Source of the DNA: Paenibacillus terricola
GTDB taxonomy: Bacteria; Bacillota; Bacilli; Paenibacillales; Paenibacillaceae
Reading direction: 5' to 3'
Length of the DNA: 64,000 nt
Assembly: GCF_014779765.1 (NCBI RefSeq)
Contig: NZ_JACXZA010000003.1
Location: forward strand, 744,001-808,000
The position numbers were made by a program, and so were the translations under genes. Below the pieces are notes generated by a model. It ran no database searches, was not told where the DNA came from, and worked only from the letters and a program-made list of their open reading frames with translations. Shown piece after piece: positions 60,346 to 64,000 of the stretch (its first letter is position 1; each line of letters begins with the position of its first letter).

Positions 60346-61347
60346 CTAACTAATCGTCGTTTCGCGCATAAGCACATCGCCCTGAATAAGCAGACGCTCC
60401 GTATTCGAGTTGCGGTTGGCACACCGCCACAGCAGCTTGTCGACCGCACGCATACCTAGCAGTTCCTTGTCCACATTAACAGTCGTCATGGTCGGAGACG
60501 TGTTATCGAAGCCCGTTACCCCGCAACGCTCTGGCACTTGAATACCTTTAGCAATAAGTCCAGATTTCACATTATCTGCAATAAAATCATTAGCGCAAAC
60601 GAATACCTCAGGCAGCTCTGATTCATCAAGCCGCTCTACGTAGTCGCTCACTGTCGAATCCTCTTGTGCTATGAGCCCCTGTACCGGATCGAACTCGATC
60701 TGATGTTGATCCAATACAGAACGGAACGCGAGCCAACGCTCGTAGAAGCTATGCGCATACTCGACATCGCCAACAAATTTAAACTTGCGGTAGCCTCGGC
60801 TGACAAGCTTCGTCGTCAGCTCTCTCATACACATGAAATTGTCTGTAAACAGCGTGTCGCAATGGACTGCCGGATCGAAATGATCAACCATAACAACTGG
60901 AATATCAAGTCGCTTTATCTCTAGCAGAATCTGCGTAGAAATCGTGCCGACCGTAACAATACCCAGAATGGCTTCCGGATTAAGCAGGGTAAATACTCGG
61001 TCACTGGAAGGCTCCGTTAGCGTTAATATATCCATACTCTTCTGGTTCAGCCTTGCGCTAATGCCGTCAAACACAGGTCCCCAGTAGAAAGAATCTTTGT
61101 TCTGAAACCGTATATTCGGGAACAGCACGACGATCGTACCCGCAATAGGTGCCGATTCCGGGTCCTGCAGCTCCTCCGAAACATTCGTAACTCTTGTACG
61201 AAAATAACCAAGCTGGCCAGCCGCCTTCAGTATCCGGTCTTTCGTGCCTTCACTTACGCCTGACTTACCTGCCAGCGCGCGGGACACTGCGAATTTGGAG
61301 ACGCCCGCGAAATCGGCTATTTGCTGAATAGTCACTTTTTCCCGCAT
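60346..61347 (-). CDS. LacI-family transcriptional regulator
   Basis: A 333-residue repressor-type regulator: N-terminal helix-turn-helix (VTIQQIADFAGVSKFAVSRALAG, hinge ILKAAGQLGYF) and a periplasmic-binding-like sensor domain (VVLFPNIRF, EVFVCANDFIADNVKSGLIAKGI, CGVTGFDNTSPTMTTVNVD). It ends 505 nt before the first gene of the glycan operon, on the same strand, with its own terminator, so it is the natural regulator. AGGA is 9 nt before the ATG at 61347. Confidence 0.92.
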   Translation of the reverse strand: MREKVTIQQIADFAGVSKFAVSRALAGKSGVSEGTKDRILKAAGQLGYFRTRVTNVSEELQDPESAPIAGTIVVLFPNIRFQNKDSFYWGPVFDGISARLNQKSMDILTLTEPSSDRVFTLLNPEAILGIVTVGTISTQILLEIKRLDIPVVMVDHFDPAVHCDTLFTDNFMCMRELTTKLVSRGYRKFKFVGDVEYAHSFYERWLAFRSVLDQHQIEFDPVQGLIAQEDSTVSDYVERLDESELPEVFVCANDFIADNVKSGLIAKGIQVPERCGVTGFDNTSPTMTTVNVDKELLGMRAVDKLLWRCANRNSNTERLLIQGDVLMRETTIS

Positions 61348-61371
61348 CTTCACTCGTCCTGTAAACAGTTT

Positions 61372-61382
61372 AATAACTCAAA
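61372..61382. promoter_or_regulatory. TAAACAGTTTA palindrome before the LacI-type gene
   Basis: A perfect 11-nt palindrome (5-nt arms, 1-nt centre) 24 nt upstream of the ATG. It has the size of a LacI-family half-operator and could mediate self-regulation. Confidence 0.35.
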
Positions 61383-61468
61383 TAACACTTTAGCATAACT
61401 TTTAGGTATATTCAAAACAAAAATAAAATATCTCTGACAAGCCCCATGAAAATGAGGAGTATAGCCTA

Positions 61469-62800
61469 TTAAGCCTTGCTGAGCGCACTTTCCGACACCC
61501 GTTCACGGATGAACAGGGAGCTGAGCAGCGCGAACAAACTAATGATCAAACCATAGATAAACATATCGCGGAAACCGTTAAGCGGCGCGATCTCCCGCGT
61601 CAAGAACGCCCCCATTATCGTCACGCCGGCCGCTGTGCCTATATTGCGGGAGAACATTTGGAGCGATGCCGAGATCCCCTTGTCTGTAGCTGATACAAGC
61701 TGCTGAGAGCCAATAACGGAAACCGTCGAAAGCATTCCGAAAGCCAGTCCGAAAAGGATGGACCCTGAAAAAACAAACCAGAATCCTGTCGAATCCGAGA
61801 GGAACATAAACCAGACGCCGGACACAACAAGCAGAATATCCCCGATCACAATTAGCTTGCGGTAACCATACTTTCCGATCCAGCGCCCCGCAGGCACGCT
61901 GCATGCCATCCATCCGATGGACATGCCGAGCATCGCCACACCGCTCATGAATAGCGAATAACCTTGCTGCTGCAAGAACATCGGCAAGTAGCTTGATGCG
62001 CCGAACAGTCCGCCATACGCTAGCAGCGAATTCACATTCATCCAGGCAACCTGCCGATTACGGAGCAGCGACAGCGGAACGAGCTGCGAGGTTTGGCGTT
62101 TCTCAAACAGGTAGAATGCAACTAGCAGCACAACACCACCAAACGCATACCAGAGCGCGCCTTTATCAACGACTGTTGGGACGAGCAGCAGACTAATGCC
62201 AGCTGTAAAAATAACAGCGCCGCCATAGTCGACCTTCGCCCGTTTCGGCTCGTATCGCTCCTTGTAAGGCATTAGCAGCAGCAGCGACAACAAGCAGATC
62301 GGTACATTGACGTAGAATACATAACGCCAGTTCCAATATTCAACGAACGCCGAACCTAGCAGCGGCGCAATTACAGCAGATAATCCCCACATTGCGGTGA
62401 AGAGCGCCTGGATTTTGCCGCGTTTCTCTACGGAGAACAGATCGCCAGCGATAATAACCGGGAACGGATTCATAACACCTGCGCCAATACCCTGCACCGC
62501 GCGATAGATGACGAGCATAATCATCGTCTTCGCGCTGCCACATAGTACAGAACCGAGCATAAACAAAACAATGCCTACCGCAAACACGCGCTTGCGTCCG
62601 AATAAATCAGACAGTCTGCCCGCTACTGGCGCAAGCACTGTCGAGAAAATCATATAGCTGGCGAACGTCCATGCGTACAGCTCCAACTTCCCCAGCTCCT
62701 TGGCTATAACCGGCATCGTCGTGTTGACGATTGTACTATCCATTGAAGCGACCAGCATCGCCATAACGATGCTGGCCATGACACTATACTTGCCTCTCAA
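61469..62800 (-). CDS. MFS exporter (EmrB/QacA-like DHA2 type)
   Basis: A 443-residue major facilitator. SMDSTIVNTTMPVIAKELG and AGRLSDLFGRKRVFAVGIVLF (motif A), YRAVQGIGAGVMNPFPVII (motif B) and SAVIAPLLGSAFVEYWNWRYVFYVNVPI (motif C) are typical of drug:H+ antiporters. TTG at 62800 is the start, 8 nt after GGGGAG; no ATG with a ribosome binding site is near. The gene is single; drug identity unknown. Confidence 0.88.
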   Translation of the reverse strand: MRGKYSVMASIVMAMLVASMDSTIVNTTMPVIAKELGKLELYAWTFASYMIFSTVLAPVAGRLSDLFGRKRVFAVGIVLFMLGSVLCGSAKTMIMLVIYRAVQGIGAGVMNPFPVIIAGDLFSVEKRGKIQALFTAMWGLSAVIAPLLGSAFVEYWNWRYVFYVNVPICLLSLLLLMPYKERYEPKRAKVDYGGAVIFTAGISLLLVPTVVDKGALWYAFGGVVLLVAFYLFEKRQTSQLVPLSLLRNRQVAWMNVNSLLAYGGLFGASSYLPMFLQQQGYSLFMSGVAMLGMSIGWMACSVPAGRWIGKYGYRKLIVIGDILLVVSGVWFMFLSDSTGFWFVFSGSILFGLAFGMLSTVSVIGSQQLVSATDKGISASLQMFSRNIGTAAGVTIMGAFLTREIAPLNGFRDMFIYGLIISLFALLSSLFIRERVSESALSKA

Positions 62801-62847
62801 TTCATCTTCTCCCCTTTACGCTTTTGACCACATATGAATCAATAAGT

Positions 62848-62864
62848 TTTCGAGTCTCTCGAAA
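62848..62864. promoter_or_regulatory. Inverted repeat before the MFS exporter
   Basis: TTTCGAG-TCT-CTCGAAA, a perfect 7-bp inverted repeat about 48 nt upstream of the TTG start. It may be an operator for a regulator encoded elsewhere. Confidence 0.35.
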
Positions 62865-62957
62865 GAACAGATTCTTATTGGCGATAAAACCTACCACTAA
62901 ACGCGGTCGCTCATCTTCGAAAGGCCTCGATCGAGGTTTTCTCATCACGAAGCATAA

Positions 62958-62986
62958 CAAAGCGAAGAGGCCGCTCTCGCGACCTC
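62958..62986 (-). terminator. Probable terminator of pepA
   Basis: Eight-bp stem GAGGTCGC-GAGA-GCGGCCTC (one G-T pair) followed by TTCGCTTTGTT on the minus strand, 40 nt past the pepA stop. Confidence 0.6.
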
Positions 62987-63026
62987 CCCGTCCGATCCGC
63001 ATGCTCTGCAGATGAATGGATTGTTT

Positions 63027-64000
63027 CTAGCCTCTCGACGACAGCAGCTCAGCCAGCGTACGAACCATGACGCCTGTTGCGCCTTTGGACTCCCAGCCGC
63101 GAGCGGAATTAAGCCAAGACGTGCCTGCAATATCGAGATGCACCCATGGAAGGTTCTCAGCGAACGCGCCGATGAACAGACCGCCAGTAATAGCGCCTCC
63201 AAGACGTCCGCCGCTGTTCTTCATGTCCGCTGCATCGCTGTCCAGCTGCTTCCGGTATTCCGGATACGATGGCAGCGGCCAGATCCGCTCGCCGGATTGA
63301 CGGCCTGCGCGGATAACATCTTGGATTAGCAGCTCATCCGTGCCTACGGCGCCTGTAGCGAGGTTGCCGAGTGCTGTCTCGACCGCACCTGTCAGCGTAG
63401 CCACGTCGATCAGACGCGTAGCGCCGCGGCGGACCGCCGTCGTAACCGCATCAGCAAGCACGAGCCTTCCTTCCGCATCCGTGTTCACGACCTCGACCGT
63501 CTTGCCGCTCATCGTGACGATAACATCGCCAGGTTTGAGCGCACGGTCCGACGGCATGTTCTCCGCTGCCGCGATAACAGCCAGTACGTTCACCTTCGGC
63601 TTCAGCTCGCCGATAATGCGCATAGCGCCAAGAACGGCAGCAGCGCCTCCCATATCGCCAATCATCTCTTCCATGCCGTCTGCGCGTTTAAGCGAGATGC
63701 CGCCTGTATCGAACGTAATGCCTTTGCCGATGATTCCCCACACATCCTTGCTGTCCGGAGCTCCTTCGTAATGCAGAACGATCATCCGCGGAGGGTTAGC
63801 ACTGCCTTTGCCTACGCCAATCAAACCGCCCATCCCTTGATCTATAATCGTGTATTCATCCATAATCTCCACGTCGAAATTGTAGCGGTGACCGATCTCT
63901 TCGGCATACTCTGCCAATCCTTCCGGCACCAGTTCGTTGCCTGGCATATTCGTCAGATCCCGTGCGAAAATCGCGCCACCTGCGAACAATTCTCCCCGCT
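63027..64000 (-). CDS. pepA: Leucyl aminopeptidase, C-terminal catalytic part, cut by window edge
   Basis: A cytosolic M17 aminopeptidase; 324 residues of the catalytic domain remain, and the reading frame is open through position 64000 (GELFAGG upstream of ARDLTNMPGNELVPEG), so the start lies outside. Metal and active-site residues are intact: GKGITFDTGGISLK, a DMGGAAAVLGAM loop, and NTDAEGRLVLADA (Asp, Glu, Arg). The last part WVHLDIAGTSWLNSARGWESKGATGVMVRTLAELL is typical. It removes N-terminal residues from peptides using two metal ions. The next gene on the same strand, the MFS exporter, is 226 nt away. Confidence 0.95.
   Translation of the reverse strand, partial: RGELFAGGAIFARDLTNMPGNELVPEGLAEYAEEIGHRYNFDVEIMDEYTIIDQGMGGLIGVGKGSANPPRMIVLHYEGAPDSKDVWGIIGKGITFDTGGISLKRADGMEEMIGDMGGAAAVLGAMRIIGELKPKVNVLAVIAAAENMPSDRALKPGDVIVTMSGKTVEVVNTDAEGRLVLADAVTTAVRRGATRLIDVATLTGAVETALGNLATGAVGTDELLIQDVIRAGRQSGERIWPLPSYPEYRKQLDSDAADMKNSGGRLGGAITGGLFIGAFAENLPWVHLDIAGTSWLNSARGWESKGATGVMVRTLAELLSSRG

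Overview
The window looks like a chromosomal segment of an endospore-forming member of the Paenibacillaceae, most likely Paenibacillus or a close relative. The evidence is a spore-coat locus, a pheST operon behind a T-box, a mutS2/zapA neighbourhood, many AGGAGG-type ribosome binding sites with TTG and GTG starts, and large ABC sugar importers with DUF5696, YIP1 and NHL neighbours. I see no rRNA, tRNA, CRISPR array, transposase, integrase or phage structural gene. Both edges cut genes: an aminotransferase on the left and a leucyl aminopeptidase on the right.

Layout. 1-750: an Lrp-type regulator with its aminotransferase (alaR/alaT-like). 882-5115: a spore-coat island with CotF-like proteins, two proteins with small beta-barrel (DUF2642/CotB-like) repeats, a protein of eleven perfect Gly-Ser-Gln-Asn-Arg octapeptides, and a CotH-family protein kinase. 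5205-10940: a tight minus-strand run mutS2 - DUF350 protein - 26-aa membrane peptide - zinc-ribbon protein - MFS transporter - cysteine synthase. 11105-12072: a YvlD-like membrane protein and a CuA-type cupredoxin lipoprotein. 12222-19191: a ZapA domain fused to about 840 residues of coiled coil, then pheT, pheS, the T-box and its promoter.

19194-24555 is copper-related: a YcnI-like protein, a NarL/DesK-type two-component system and a CopC-CopD protein, separated by about 1.2 kb of hairpin-rich tandem repeats, with a decayed copy of the repeat on the far side. 25041-28905 carries a gamma-glutamylcyclotransferase-like gene with the three subunits of prokaryotic 5-oxoprolinase (pxpB, C, A), a coherent module turning gamma-glutamyl compounds into glutamate. 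It is interrupted by another 265-bp tandem duplication.

29152-40776 is a mixed stretch: a VWA lipoprotein, a small unknown protein, an SDR enzyme divergent from a WYL-domain regulator with a palindrome between them, a BmrCD-like heterodimeric multidrug exporter, a peptide-exporter-like ABC protein and a DRE-TIM aldolase. The exporter is preceded by a 21-codon leader peptide and consecutive hairpins, that is, an apparent attenuator.

40963-61347 is a putative 12-gene, 19-kb glycan-utilisation operon read right to left: a lipoprotein solute-binding protein, a very large solute-binding protein fused to carbohydrate-binding-like modules, two complete permease pairs, NHL, YIP1 and DUF5696 envelope proteins, a DUF5060 glycosidase, an SGNH hydrolase and a beta-mannosidase. 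A LacI-type regulator lies upstream. No ATPase is encoded, so a shared MsmX/UgpC-type ATPase elsewhere is implied. The right end holds an EmrB/QacA-type exporter and pepA.

The items that look least ordinary are the ZapA-hendecad fusion, the leader-peptide attenuator of the BmrCD-like exporter, the minimal CotB/CotG/CotH-like kinase-substrate locus, and the hairpin repeat arrays bracketing the copper two-component block.
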